This document shows, piece after piece, positions 11,562 through 21,895 of a stretch of DNA of 64,000 nucleotides. Within the stretch, counting starts at the first letter, position 1. Every line of letters starts with the position of its first letter. The notes below the pieces were generated by a model. The model ran no database searches. It was given only the letters and a program-made list of their open reading frames with translations, and was not told the DNA's origin. This DNA is from Atherinomorus stipes (lineage: Eukaryota > Chordata > Actinopteri > Atheriniformes > Atherinidae): assembly GCA_023101725.1 (NCBI GenBank), contig JALJCO010013714.1:62001-126000 (forward strand). Reading direction: 5' to 3'. Made by a program: the position numbers and the translations under genes.

Positions 11562-12327
11562 AGGAGTGACGACATAGCAGTATAAACTATTGCATGTGGC
11601 TAATATTGCTGCATATGTCAATTCTCCAAGGAAAACAACATCACTTCTTACAGCGGGGGATTGTTTAGGACCTCTCCCCTCAGTGAAAGAGTTGGGTGCA
11701 GTAAAGATATGCAGCTTTACCCGGAGACCAAGTTGACTTCATTTTGATTGGCTACAACTTATTTGGCTCTGGCCTTATTTAGAAAAAGTAGGTCAAGCTG
11801 CGATCAGTTTGTTAAAGGGTCTCTGTTACCAACATGGCTACTTCAGATAGTGAACTATGTTTATCAAACCAGACAGCATTTAGAAAATAAATAAACTTAC
11901 ACGTAATGAAAAGGTTGTGGTCGGCTCCCTAGTTTTGCAGCAGAAGTTTTCTTTTAAATCCAACTGTTCAAAAACCCAGACCCGAATTAATCCACGTTGA
12001 GTGCATTCAGACATGCTAGCTCCACTCACATCGGTGCATCAGCTCAGCTGCGGGAGGGGGGGGCAGTGGAAGGGGAAGGGAAAGGGGGAGGCTGTTCGCT
12101 TGATAGTGTGCTCTAATTGGAGAAAATTAATTGCGTAGAGTGATAAACTACATAAAATGATAAGCTGCTGTTTCATTCAAACATTTTTGAAGAAAGAAAC
12201 AAACTGACCGTCCATGAACAGGGACTTTGATACTCCCTCTGGCAATTCACATGGCCTTGTCAGTGCACAACAGATCATATTATACCCCCAAAACCACAGA
12301 AAAGTGAAATTTGATGACATGGCACCT
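11562..12327 (-). mobile_element. TTAA-site MITE, family K1 copy 1
   Basis: Non-autonomous element of 766 bp flanked by TTAA on both sides (11558-11561, 12328-12331). Its ends are AGGAGTGACGACATAG and, on the other strand, AGGTGCCATGTCATC. It shares long blocks with copies at 47882-48458 and 53202-53977, for example GACTTCATTTTGATTGGCT and GATCATATTATACCCC. A TTAA duplication with AGG ends fits Kolobok or a related TTAA-targeting group. A local G/GA-rich tract lies at 12052-12095. No transposase is visible. Confidence 0.75.
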
Positions 12328-13140
12328 TTAAATAAATGAACAACAATCTTTTCTATTTATACAATATTTCTAATAAAACTTAAAAGAAAGTAGTAGTGCA
12401 GCCTACTTTACTGGTAACTAATTCAGCTTTTCAAGCATCTTGCTTCTGTAGGAGCAGTTAAGCACTACACAAGCAGCTTTGTAGTGAACAACTTATGGCA
12501 ACTAGGGATCCGATGTGACTTAATGAAGCAGCTCCTCTCTCACATTTCAAAATCAAAACAACGTGACAATGAGGACATTATAGTTAAACATGGTGGACAA
12601 CTTGCTGCCTCTCTTGCTGATCATACTGGACAGATTCTTGTGAAAAACTGCATTCAGTGTGGACATCAAATTATAAAACAGAAACCTCAAGACTGAATAA
12701 ATTTGACGTTGCTCCATTGTTTACTTTTTGCAAACCAGTGATTGTTTTAGTCCTGACCAATCATTGAGCTGGATTTCCTTCTTCCTTCCTGGTCAGTGAT
12801 CATTTTTGGGGAATACCCTGAGCAAACTGCTTTAACTGCATTACATTGTTCAGGCAGTTTGGTCTGTATTAGTGAAATGTGAAAGAAAACCAAAGCAAAG
12901 GTGCCAAGTTTTAGGGATTTCCTGTCCAATCAAACTGGGTCCCACTCAGTCATCAAGTGTGAATGCACTCAAACAAACACAGGCACAGAGGGAAAGGCAC
13001 ATGAAACAAGAGAGAAAAATCTGGTTGCTTGTCCACACCCCCAAACCTCAAACACCTGGGTTACAGTGCAGTCAGACCTAATGTTATTTCAGCATCAAAA
13101 ACACACTTAATGCCCAAAGTTTGATGTTGGTCCTTAGGAA

Positions 13141-13592
13141 AGACTGAAAAAAAAAAAGATGTAGTATCCACGTTTGAAGAGTTAAAAGTAAAGCCAGTTG
13201 GGCGTTGCCCACAGTAGCCCTCTTGCAATTTTGTGTTTGTCATCACTCCCAGAAAATAATAAAATGGGCAAAGGCAAGGCCGCTCCAAGCTACGCTAAAT
13301 GCTAAACAAGCTAATCTGCAGTGAACAGGAACCAACAAAGATAGACTATTTAAAGGTAAGACAGGTAAGACATGCTGTTATCCAGCTAAAAACCAGCGAT
13401 GTGCTACATGCCGAGGCCTTCCTGGGAGCAAGCAGGGAGCTAACTAGTAGCCGCCAAGGCTAAAATCAGCACCCGGTCTGCCGCCAGTAAACCAAAAAGA
13501 CACGACCCTGATTGTGTAATTTCAAGATTAATAAATACTATCTAAACAGATGAGTTTAAAAAAAAAATCACCCCCCTCACAGTTGACACTGT
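13141..13592 (+). repeat. Interspersed repeat family F, copy 1
   Basis: Matches 30963-31600 and, inverted, 59455-59830. Shared landmarks in order are CCAGTTGGGCGTT, GTCATCACT-CAGAAAAT, AAATGCTA-CAAGCTAA, GTAAGACA, GCTAAAAACCA, CGGTCTGCC, GTGTAATTTCAAGA and CTCACAGTTGACA. The landmarks are common in fish genomes, but I cannot place the family in a class. No coding content. Confidence 0.7.
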
Positions 13593-14560
13593 TGGCCCTA
13601 TGACGAGCATTCACATAAACTTTGCATGTAAACCAGATGTCCCTGACTCTGAAATTGTGTCTTATGTGAACACACTGTTAGAGACTCAACTGAAACTGTG
13701 TGTGATGATTTAAAGTTGTCATAACCTGGTATTTTACATACACAATCCTCCTTAAATTATCTTTAAATGAATTGTTAATCATAGTTGGGTGGGAGGAAAA
13801 TTTAATAAGCTCAGTTTGACCTCTTTTCATCCCTCACTTTTTTTCTCGCGAGTTTAAGATTGAGAAGTAGACTTGTCTGTTAGAGCGTTCACGAGGCAAT
13901 CCTCACAAACCAAAACAAAGTTTGGTTTGTAGAACTCAGGATGGACCGAGTGAATGAAAATGATGTCCCAACTGAGAAAAACATGATAAGAACCTAACGA
14001 TACGGTTAATAGAGAGAAAACGCAGAGTAAAAGGGCTGAACTCAAATGAAAGTAAGGAGAGGAAGTCTGATGTGAACAGCAAGAACTGTGTAGCTTGTTT
14101 AGCTATGTTAGCAGCTTGTCACCGTTCGTCTATCATTGTTTCCTGGTCTGTTACACAAAACATAATAACTTACACAAGCAGCAACATTTACCAACTGCAC
14201 ATCTTCACTGAATAAATATAATCCACTGGTCCCTGGTCGAATAGCCTACTGCTGAAGCACTGAGTGGCTACGAACACTGTTGCAGCTCAGCGGCTCACTC
14301 TTTCTTTTTTTTCTTCCCATGACAGGGGGTGGGGGTTTCCTCCTCCTCTTTGACAACACTTGTCATTAATCGCCACTCCACGGCAGGTAATGAGCTGCTC
14401 AAGTGGTGCTACAGAGAGCTATGTTAGCGGCTAGTAGCTACCAACTATGACGTTAATGCCGGCGAGAGGGACCCAAATGCAGTCACGGTACGTCGCCATA
14501 TATCCAATCCAAGACGGAAGTCTCAATCGGAACTTTCTTTTTCATGTAACTTACTAAAAT

Positions 14561-14597
14561 CTAACCCTAACCCTGACCCTTCTCCTAACCCTAACCA
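14561..14597 (-). repeat. Short telomere-like CCCTAA repeats
   Basis: CTAACCCTAACCCTGACCC and CTAACCCTAACC are degenerate copies of the vertebrate telomere hexamer (TTAGGG on the minus strand). Only about five units are present, so this is an interstitial trace, not a telomere. Confidence 0.7.
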
Positions 14598-14874
14598 CCT
14601 GACTACACTATACACATATGTTTGCAAGCCGCAGATAGATACCGTTGGCGGTTTTTAACTGACTTCTGCATGAGACTTCCTGTATGGATTGAATGTATGG
14701 CGGCACCCTTGTTGGTCATCGTAACTGCAGTTACATTCTCTTGCCGGCGGCAAATCCATATCGCTTACTGTGGAGAGCACGCTTTTGCTGACGATTCTGG
14801 TGTGACAAGAGAGCCTGCACTCAAAAAAGAAGACACTTTCACTCTCCAAAGTTTCTGGCACGTTTTAACTGAGG

Positions 14875-14933
14875 TCTTATTCCAAAACACATGTTTTAAC
14901 ATGAAAAAGTGGTATTTCTGGGTGATGACTCCT
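14875..14933 (+). mobile_element. Possible right-end fragment of TTAA-site family K1
   Basis: Ends GTGATGACTCCT followed by TTAA (14934-14937), like the right end GTCATCACTCCT+TTAA of the full copy at 53202-53977. The rest has drifted too far to align by eye. Confidence 0.3.
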
Positions 14934-15509
14934 TTAATAACATGGAAAGTTGAGATCTGAGGTGCAGGAATGTGGCCATGTTGGTAGCAAATGGAAAAAA
15001 AGACAGATCACTCAAAAAACTTTAAAGCTGGATTTCAAGAAAACCGTTGGAGTAACGGAGCAAAAACAAACTTACTTTTCGATTCAGATTCAGTTTTTCT
15101 TGTGTCCCCATAGGGCAATTAGTGTTGCAGCAAGTAAAAACAAAACATAAAAACTGTACAAGACATGATTAAAAGGTACAAGAGGGAGGGATGTGCTGAA
15201 CCAACAACAACAGAAACTTAAATAGCTCATATGGGAAAGTGCAAACAGTGTGTACACTTAAATTCTAATTAGCTAGCTTTACTTTTAAAAAAATTACACA
15301 AACTTGCTGCCTTACAGAAATGAGGTTTTCATGAGTGACTAATGGTTTAAATTTGTAGAACTTTTTTGAACTTGATTAATGTGATTAAGCTGTTAGTGAC
15401 TGGGGTTGTGGAGGAAACTTGATGTGGTTAATTTCACATAAATTAGATGAGATACTTCACACATACCTGTTTTGTAACAACATGATGATTTCAAGTTCAT
15501 CATACTTAA

Positions 15510-15894
15510 AGACCCACATCGTAAATTTTCCACCTTAAAAATCTGCATTTCTGACTCATTTTGATGGCACACCAACACTGATGCACATTTTTGAGCCGTC
15601 ACTGCCCAGAGGCTTCCCGAGGCTCAGAAACTGCACTATGTAACGTGCAAACGGGGGCCTTGACGTTGCAGCCGACTATTAGTTGAGCACCGCGTCACTT
15701 ACTATCAAATGGATATGAACCAGATATACATACAAATACAACGGGTGTTTTGAATGCGCATCATGGAGGATTTAGCAAGGAAATGCAAGGAAACACTACC
15801 GGAGGAGTGAATCAGTACAGGAAGGATGGAGATGATGAAGTTCAGCCGTTGATAGGGGGGTTACTGAGAAAAAGGACAGTTGCGTTGTGGGTCT
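15510..15894. mobile_element. TTAA-site MITE, family K3
   Basis: A 385-bp element with TTAA on both sides (15506-15509 and 15895-15898). Ends are AGACCCACATCG and, reverse-complemented, AGACCCACAACG: 12 bp with one mismatch. CpG content is raised inside. A short frame starting at ATG 15764 encodes MEDLARKCKETLPEE then stops. No similar second copy was seen in the window. TTAA duplication points to piggyBac or Kolobok-like mobilisation; terminal AG rather than CC argues against classical piggyBac. Confidence 0.7.
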
Positions 15895-15899
15895 TTAAG

Positions 15900-17062
15900 G
15901 GAGCCTTATGAAAAATTTACTTATAAGAGCTTTTAAGCATGTTACTGTGTATTTCCTCTTAAAAACTTCATTTAAGTTGTTTTTTTTTTTCTTGCGGGCA
16001 TATTTGAATAAAATATATGAATATTCAGGCCAAGCTCTAGCTCCCTTAATATGACTGCCTGACCACCAGTGTATGTAACAAGGTGGCACTAATCATGAAG
16101 CAACAAATACGCATGCGCAGCATCGTAGCAAGATATCCACTTTGTTCGAGAGAAGCTTGAGGAGAATCCTAACCTATCCACACTCTCTGATCAAGAAACA
16201 AACAGCCTGCGGAAAAGATTTCCTCAGAGACAAACACAAGTTCACTCACACAAGTCTAGTGTTTATTTTCAGGGGGAAAACTCTGGACTCTACCTTTAAG
16301 AACTTATTCTCAGTAGGTTTTAGGTAAAATTTTGTCGAAATTTCCTCTTTTCATCTAGTTGCCTTCCATTTCCAGCACCTTCCAAAGACGACAGTGCACC
16401 AAGTTGAGCGGAAGTCATCTCACAGCTAACTTATTTCAGATAAAAACCAATTAAAACCAATGTTACATACAGTGCCTGATCAGTTTCTGCTGGCATAAGT
16501 AATATCACATGAAAACAAAAGCAAAATCAAAAGATAAAAACAGTCTGCTTATAAGACAAAGCAACAGATTGTCAGCCAATCAGGTGCAAGTTGTCTTCCC
16601 TTGCCTTTTAGAACAATCTTTGAAATAAATTTAAATAAAACCTACTGTATTTCCCCATTCCATACAGTACATTAAAGTGTCTTCCCTGAACACAACATTT
16701 ACACACCATTAAGTCAACTGTCAAGTTTGCCAATAAATTTACAGTCACCGTGTCAGCACTGCGTTGAAATCTGACCTTGTCTGGGCAGGTTTACAAGTTA
16801 CATTTTCTAGGTCACATTTATAGTGGACTTTCCATATCAGCATCTGCAGCCCAAAGCTATGCGTTGTATGTAGGGAGCATATCACTCCCTTTCTTTCTTC
16901 ACCACACTACGTTGTACAGTTCAACATGAACCCCATACCTCTAAACACACTTGTCACCGGTGACATCCTGTGTTGAATAAAAAGAGCATATTTATCTTAT
17001 GAGCTGGGTTTATCTCACGCGTGTGCTACATTCAATTTCAATGTGTCTCTTTTTTTCTCCAG
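15900..17062. other. Unique-looking stretch, no gene recognised
   Basis: No repeat ends or RNA genes were seen. The T-rich end from about 17046 to 17060 forms the splice-acceptor-like tract of the next feature. Confidence 0.45.
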
Positions 17063-17137
17063 TGACAAATGAGATGGAAAATTCTCATGTCAGAAGCACA
17101 CGTGCTGGAAGCTCTTCCACTGCTGTCCTCCACAGAG
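17063..17137 (+). CDS. Exon-like segment, gene unknown
   Basis: A strong acceptor-like tract (TCTCTTTTTTTCTCCAG, ending 17062) is followed by exactly 75 bases and a donor-like GAG|GTATGG at 17138. Only one of three phases is open; it starts two bases into a codon and reads TNEMENSHVRSTRAGSSST and on to VLHR. Length is a multiple of three, as for many internal exons. I do not recognise the peptide, found no partner exon, and the frame also stays open on both sides for some distance. It may be a real exon, an alternative exon or coincidence. Confidence 0.3.
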
Positions 17138-17139
17138 GT

Positions 17140-18555
17140 ATGGAAACTGAAAAGAGAAAAAAGAATCAACACAGCATCAGAAAGTGGGAGGTTTCCGGCT
17201 GTCACAGCATGGTGACATTTTGTGTAGAACGTCATTATGATAATGAACATCCATTCCCCATCATCTGCACCTCGTGTGCACCCTTCCCTTTAATGTACTT
17301 CTCTGAAGGTAACGGTCTCTGACAGTCTTATTTATTGCATTCTATGGCAGGGCTATTTCTGGAAATCACTTAAAAAGTTTGCTTCAGAGAATATCTCTGA
17401 AATTCATATCAAAGCAGCCCACAAAGCGTTGTTGAGTGTTATGGGAAATAAACTGTGTTGGAAGTAATTATGTATACTGATGTCCGCCTGCTTAGTTCTC
17501 TTTGTTGGTTCTGAATAAGCATGATTGCATGCTGTCTGATTGAAAGATGATTGATCTTAAAAAAATTAAATGCACAAACAAGGTGCAATTGTGCACATAA
17601 TCTCACAATGGTCTAAGCAACCCGCTCAAATCTAGCATGAAATAAAGTATTCATCCTCTGATTGCATATTACCCGTTTATTGAGTGATTGGGCCACCCTG
17701 CAACTTAACAACCTGAAATGTTTCAAACCCGCAGCAATCGTATGGCACCAGAGCAAAACAATATTATCATTTAAAAAGCCTGTTGCGCCTCCGTGCACTC
17801 ATCTCAGCCGAGAACAAATGACGACTACCCTCATCTCTGGAGGAATGAGAATTCATTGAATTCACATGGGGAGATTCTTGACAAAAGCGGCTCTGCTGAA
17901 GTCAAGTCTTTCCAAAATTACAAATTCTTTCAGGGGAAATGATTAAATAAGTTTCACTTTCTTTAGTTTGGAAACTTAAGTGCCTGTGTAAATCTGGCGT
18001 CCACTGAGATCTGCATGGTAATGGCTTTGTTCTGTAGCTCTGCTTTCCCAAAGTGATCCCAAAACTCATTCACATCTGCACACCACACGGACACACTTTG
18101 CAAGCTGTGCATTTGCTACCTGCCTTTCACCTGCCTACCTCTGTGCTGCAGTTGCCATAGTAACACCTTCAAAAGACATAACAGACATTATTAAGTGTTA
18201 TTGACGGAGCCATTGCCAACAGAAAATGTTGTATCTTAGCAACAATTTACGTGGACTTGAAAGAGCAAAAGTGTTTTTATTGACTGCAAGTACTATGTAT
18301 GTGTTTCCCACATATGAGATTTAAATTAGTCACTTATCCAGCTATTCTGTATGTTTGTCCAACTTAAGCCTGCAAATGAAGATTAAGATGAAAAAAAAAA
18401 AAAAAATCCAAGAGGACCTACTTTTATATGACAAATTAATATAAAAGAAAGTTAAGGTTGCACAGTTTAACTCAGTTAACCATTCTTATTCTTACTATTT
18501 TTGATGAAAAAAGTAAGGTTTTTAAGGTTTTAAGTGCAATTTAGCTGCATCTACA
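17140..18555. other. Unique-looking stretch, possible conserved non-coding DNA
   Basis: No repeat family was seen. The part 17560-17870 has balanced, non-repetitive composition (TGCAATTGTGCACA, CACAATGG, TCATTGAATTCACATGG words) of the kind seen in conserved non-coding elements, but this cannot be judged without alignment. An A run sits at 18391-18407. Confidence 0.35.
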
Positions 18556-18559
18556 TGTA

Positions 18560-19777
18560 TACACACACCGGCCACTTTATTAGGTACACCTGTCCGACTG
18601 CTCGTTAACGCAAATTTCTAATCAGCCAATCACATGGCAGCAACTCAATGCATTTAGGCATGTAGACATGGTCATGACAATCTGCTTTAGTTCAAATTGA
18701 GCATCAGAATGGGGAAGACAGGTGATTTAAGTGACTTTGAACGTGGCATGGTTGTTGGTGCCAGATGGGCTGGTCCGAGTATTTCAGAATCTGCTGATCT
18801 ACTGGGAATTTCACACACAACAATCTCTAGGGTTTACAGAAAATGGTCCGAAAAAGAGAAAATATCCAGTGAGCAGCAGTTCTGAGGGCACAAATGCCTT
18901 TTTGATGCCAGAGGTCAGAGGAGAATGGCCAGACTGGTTTGAGCTGATAGAAAGGCAACAGTGATTCAAATAACCACTTGTTACAACCAAAGTATGCAGC
19001 AGAGGATCTCTGAATGCACAACACATCCAACCCGGAAGCAGATGGGCTACAGCAGCAGAAGACCACACCGGGTGCCACTCCTGTCAGCTAAGAACAGGAA
19101 ACTGAGGCTACAATTCACACAGACTCACCAACATTGTACAATAGAAGATGGAGAAATGTTGCCTTGTCTGATGAGTCTCAATTTCTGCTACAAAATTCGG
19201 ATGGTAGGCTCAGAATTTGTTGTCACCAACATGAAAGCATGGATCCATCCTGCCTTGCATCAACGGTTCAGGTTGTTGTTGGTGGTGTAATGGTGTGGGA
19301 GAGATTTTCTTGTCACACTTTAGGCCTCTTAGTACCAATGTGGCGGTTTAACCACCACAGCCTACCTGAGTATTGCTGCTGACCATGTCCATCCCTTTAT
19401 GACCACAGTGTAGCATCCTCTGATGCTGCTTCCAGCAGGATAACGCACGATGTCATAAAGCGTGAATCATCTCAGACTGGTTTTTTGAACATGATAATAA
19501 GTTCATTGTACTCAAATGGCCTCCACAGTCACGAGATCTCAATCTAATAGAGCAGCTTTGGGATGTGGTGGAACGGGAGGTTCTCATCATGGATGTGCAG
19601 CCGACAAATCTGCAGCAACTGCGTGATGCTGTCATGTCAATATGGAGCAAAATCTCTGAGGAATGTTTTCAGTACCTTGTTGAATCTATGCCACGAAAGA
19701 TTAAGGCAGTTCTGAAGGCAAAAGGGGTCCAACCCGGTACTGGCAAGGTGTATCTAATAAAGTGGCCCGTGAGTGTA
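18560..19777 (+). mobile_element. Tc1-like transposon, nearly full length (family B, copy 1)
   Basis: About 1.2 kb between imperfect terminal repeats: CCGGCCACTTTATTAGGTAC at the left and, reverse-complemented, CGGGCCACTTTATTAGATAC at the right, in a TA-rich target as expected for Tc1/mariner. The interior is one transposase gene, inactivated (next feature). A second, shorter and heavily interrupted copy of the same family lies at 27248-29065. The family is common in fish by its ACTTTATTAGGTACACC end. Confidence 0.93.
18709..19750 (+). pseudogene. Tc1-like transposase, inactivated
   Basis: ATG at 18709 starts MGKTGDLSDFERGMVVGAR, the paired-like helix-turn-helix DNA-binding part, which includes the SISESADLLGISHTTISR helix region. 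Further parts follow in shifted frames: a second HTH with NRKLRLQFTQTHQ, SDESQFLLQNSDGR (first catalytic Asp block), a glycine-rich VVGGVMVWERFS block, FQQDNA-type sequence near 19435-19450 (second Asp), and LNLIEQLWDVVEREV (catalytic Glu) ending in MPRKIKAVLKAKGVQPGTGK. Frame changes and stops (near 18883, 18961, 19290, 19380) break it at least four times. Normal Tc1 transposases are about 340 residues; total coding length here fits. It acts on its own inverted repeats in the nucleus, by family knowledge. Confidence 0.9.
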
Positions 19778-19779
19778 CA

Positions 19780-20185
19780 TGTCAGTGGCGAACCGTGAGC
19801 TCCACAGCTGGGCCTTCACCTCAGCAATCAGCGCCAAAAAAAACCATAGATAAAAATCCCAGCAACAAGACACCTATTGAACATTATCACCAGAAAACTG
19901 AATATCATTTAGGTTACATAGATGATCCGATAAACATACTCTGCAAAGCCAAAATCTGTAAATATAAAACGAGTTCACCCAGAAAAACATATCTGAAACC
20001 GCTATGAAACCATGACACATAGTTTTACTAAATATACATACAACAGCAAATTAAAGTCTTAACTTAAGTTTATACGTTCCACAACACCTCCTGAATTCTC
20101 TACACAGTAAGGGGTGGACAGAGGGAAAATAAAAACCTTTTGAAAAAATCCAAACCATGCAGGGATCGGCTCGCACAATTAACCA
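19780..20185. other. Unique-looking stretch after the Tc1-like element
   Basis: A/C-rich sequence with no recognised repeat. A modest open frame (19762-20007) starts inside the transposon end and has no motif. Confidence 0.4.
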
Positions 20186-20207
20186 GAGGCAGTTGTTAAA
20201 CTGCCTC
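20186..20207. repeat. Perfect 9-bp-stem hairpin followed by TTC repeats
   Basis: GAGGCAGTT and AACTGCCTC pair around a GTTA loop. It is directly followed by a (CTT)n run at 20211-20227. No poly(U) tract or gene end is near, so a terminator role is not suggested. Confidence 0.7.
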
Positions 20208-20244
20208 CTACTTCTTCTTCTTCTTCTGCTTTATTATGGTCGAC

Positions 20245-20472
20245 AAACATAGCTTCCATTAGATTTCACTGGGTTTCAATGTGCTGGATAGTCCAATAAT
20301 CCATTTGCAAGTGAACTGAGACCCGCGGCTTTCAGGCGGACCAGAGTCCGCTTCTTTGATGCGCACCACAGTATGGTTGGTGTTCAGATTGCGCCAAACG
20401 AAGCAGACTTTGAATTGGACCATGGTCCATTTGAAGCGGACCAAACAGCCAGAATGTGAACGCACCTTTACT
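20245..20472 (-). mobile_element. MITE fragment with GGTGCGTTCACA end (family H, copy 1)
   Basis: On the minus strand it starts AAAGGTGCGTTCACATTCTG and runs through TGTTTGGTCCGCTT, TGGTGCGCA, GCGGACTCTGGTCCGCC. The copy at 31905-32045 shares these in the same order. The GTGCGTTCACAC start is frequent in fish MITEs often placed with PIF/Harbinger; no target duplication could be confirmed here. Confidence 0.55.
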
Positions 20473-20726
20473 TTCACTCAAAGTAAATTTATTAAGTTAT
20501 TTTAGCTTCAGCATGCATGAACAATAAAAGGGGCGGGGCTATTTTCAAAACTCAACATATTTGGACATCAAAGGCTCATGGGGAAATGCAGATTCAGCAT
20601 GAATCTAACCTTTTATGATTGTTATCCTATAAATTTGAGTTATTTCCCTCACTGCATTTGTTATGTTCACATTCAGAGGACGTTGTTTAAGAAATTCTGT
20701 TCAGTTTGGATGTTTAAGTTGGTACC

Positions 20727-20837
20727 ATGAGTGTGAAGGGCAGTAAGGAGATAAAGTCACCACCCTATGTGCGGAAGTACCCTCGCCTGCATCTTGCAGA
20801 TAGTAGGCAGTTGTTACGGCTGCTTGGTTTCTAACCC
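20727..20837 (+). other. Short ATG-started frame of unknown meaning
   Basis: ATG in a fair context (GGTACCATGA) opens 36 codons beginning MSVKGSKEIKSPPYVRKYPR, basic and proline-containing, ending in a stop. It has no recognised relative. It might be the first exon of something carried by a repeat, or chance. Confidence 0.2.
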
Positions 20838-21480
20838 CTTTTGTTTTTCATTTCATATGCAAATTCTCCTGCTTGATCCCTCTGTTCTCATTGGCCTGGC
20901 TCCCCACCAACCATCATCTCCTCCCTCCTTACCTGCTGATTGCTAATTGGTCTCACCAGGAGCAACTGGCATACAGCTACAAAAAACCCAGCACACACCC
21001 AGTCAATGGCAACTGTTTGGCCTGGTTAGGTCTTAGTTTGTTTCATTTGTGGTGGGTTTTTTTGGTGACTTTAGGTTGGGTAACTTTGTTTCTTTAGTTT
21101 TTGATTTCCAGTAGTGAGAGAAACTGAAGTTTAACATGAATAAATTTAAGTTTGGTTAATGGTTTCGTTACTGAGATTCCCTTTTCTTTGTTTGATTTGC
21201 ACTGAAGTAGTTTGGAGTTGGGATAGCTAGGCTTTGATTTTTTGTTGTAGCTGGGTTTTGGTTACAGGTTTTAGCTTATTGGCCCATGCTGCTCGTTCCC
21301 TTTTTGGTTCACAGACTAGGTTTGTGTTGGTTTTCCCCATTTGGTTCCCCCTTTGTGTTAGGCTTTGTCTGTCTTCTTTGTTGCTTTTGAGCAGCATATC
21401 TAACCCCATCTCCTTTTTAGTTTACAATGTTTCCAGGTTTTGTGTTTTTATGCCTTTAATTCACCTCTTGAACAATAATA
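20838..21480 (+). other. T-rich segment, possibly an LTR
   Basis: The segment moves from C-rich, promoter-like sequence (CTCATTGGCCTGGC with an inverted CCAAT at 20889, CTAATTGGTC at 20945, CTACAAAAAACCC at 20977) to AATAAA at 21141 and a long T/G-rich stretch. That order would suit a U3-R-U5 structure starting near TGTTACGG at 20812. No matching TG...CA end with a target duplication was found, so the call is weak. Confidence 0.25.
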
Positions 21481-21483
21481 AAT

Positions 21484-21895
21484 TGTTGATTTTTAATTGT
21501 GGTTCAACAAAAATATTAAAAACAAATACACAAAAAATAAAACAAAATAATGGGGCTGGGAGGCAAAAATTTTATTGAGCAACACTTTGAAGCAATCACT
21601 GCATATCAGGTGTTTTCTGTAATGTTCAAAGAGACTTCTACACTGATTACAGGTATTTTGGTCCACTTTTTATTGGAAAGGTTCTCTAATGTGTCTGGGA
21701 TATATATATATATATATATTTTTTTTTTTTCTTTAATTATTTTCAACCACAATTAAAAAACAAATTTATTTCACTGAAGTATAAGTTTGTAATTTTCTAT
21801 TTATTATGTTTCTTTTGTTTCTTGTTATTTTAATTACTTTTGTCAATTGAGCCTTTTCGTTAATTGTAGGATGTGAATAATTTTGAGGATGAGTG
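21484..21895 (+). mobile_element. Tc1-type MITE (family M), copy 2, left end lost
   Basis: Matches the complete copy at 52362-52874 through TTTTATTGAGCAACACT, TTTTGGTCCACT, GTCTGGGA and TTTCTTGTTATTT, and ends GTGAATAATTTTGAGGATGAG. It includes a (TA)n run at 21702-21720 followed by T12 at 21719-21731. The left terminal repeat is missing. Confidence 0.7.
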
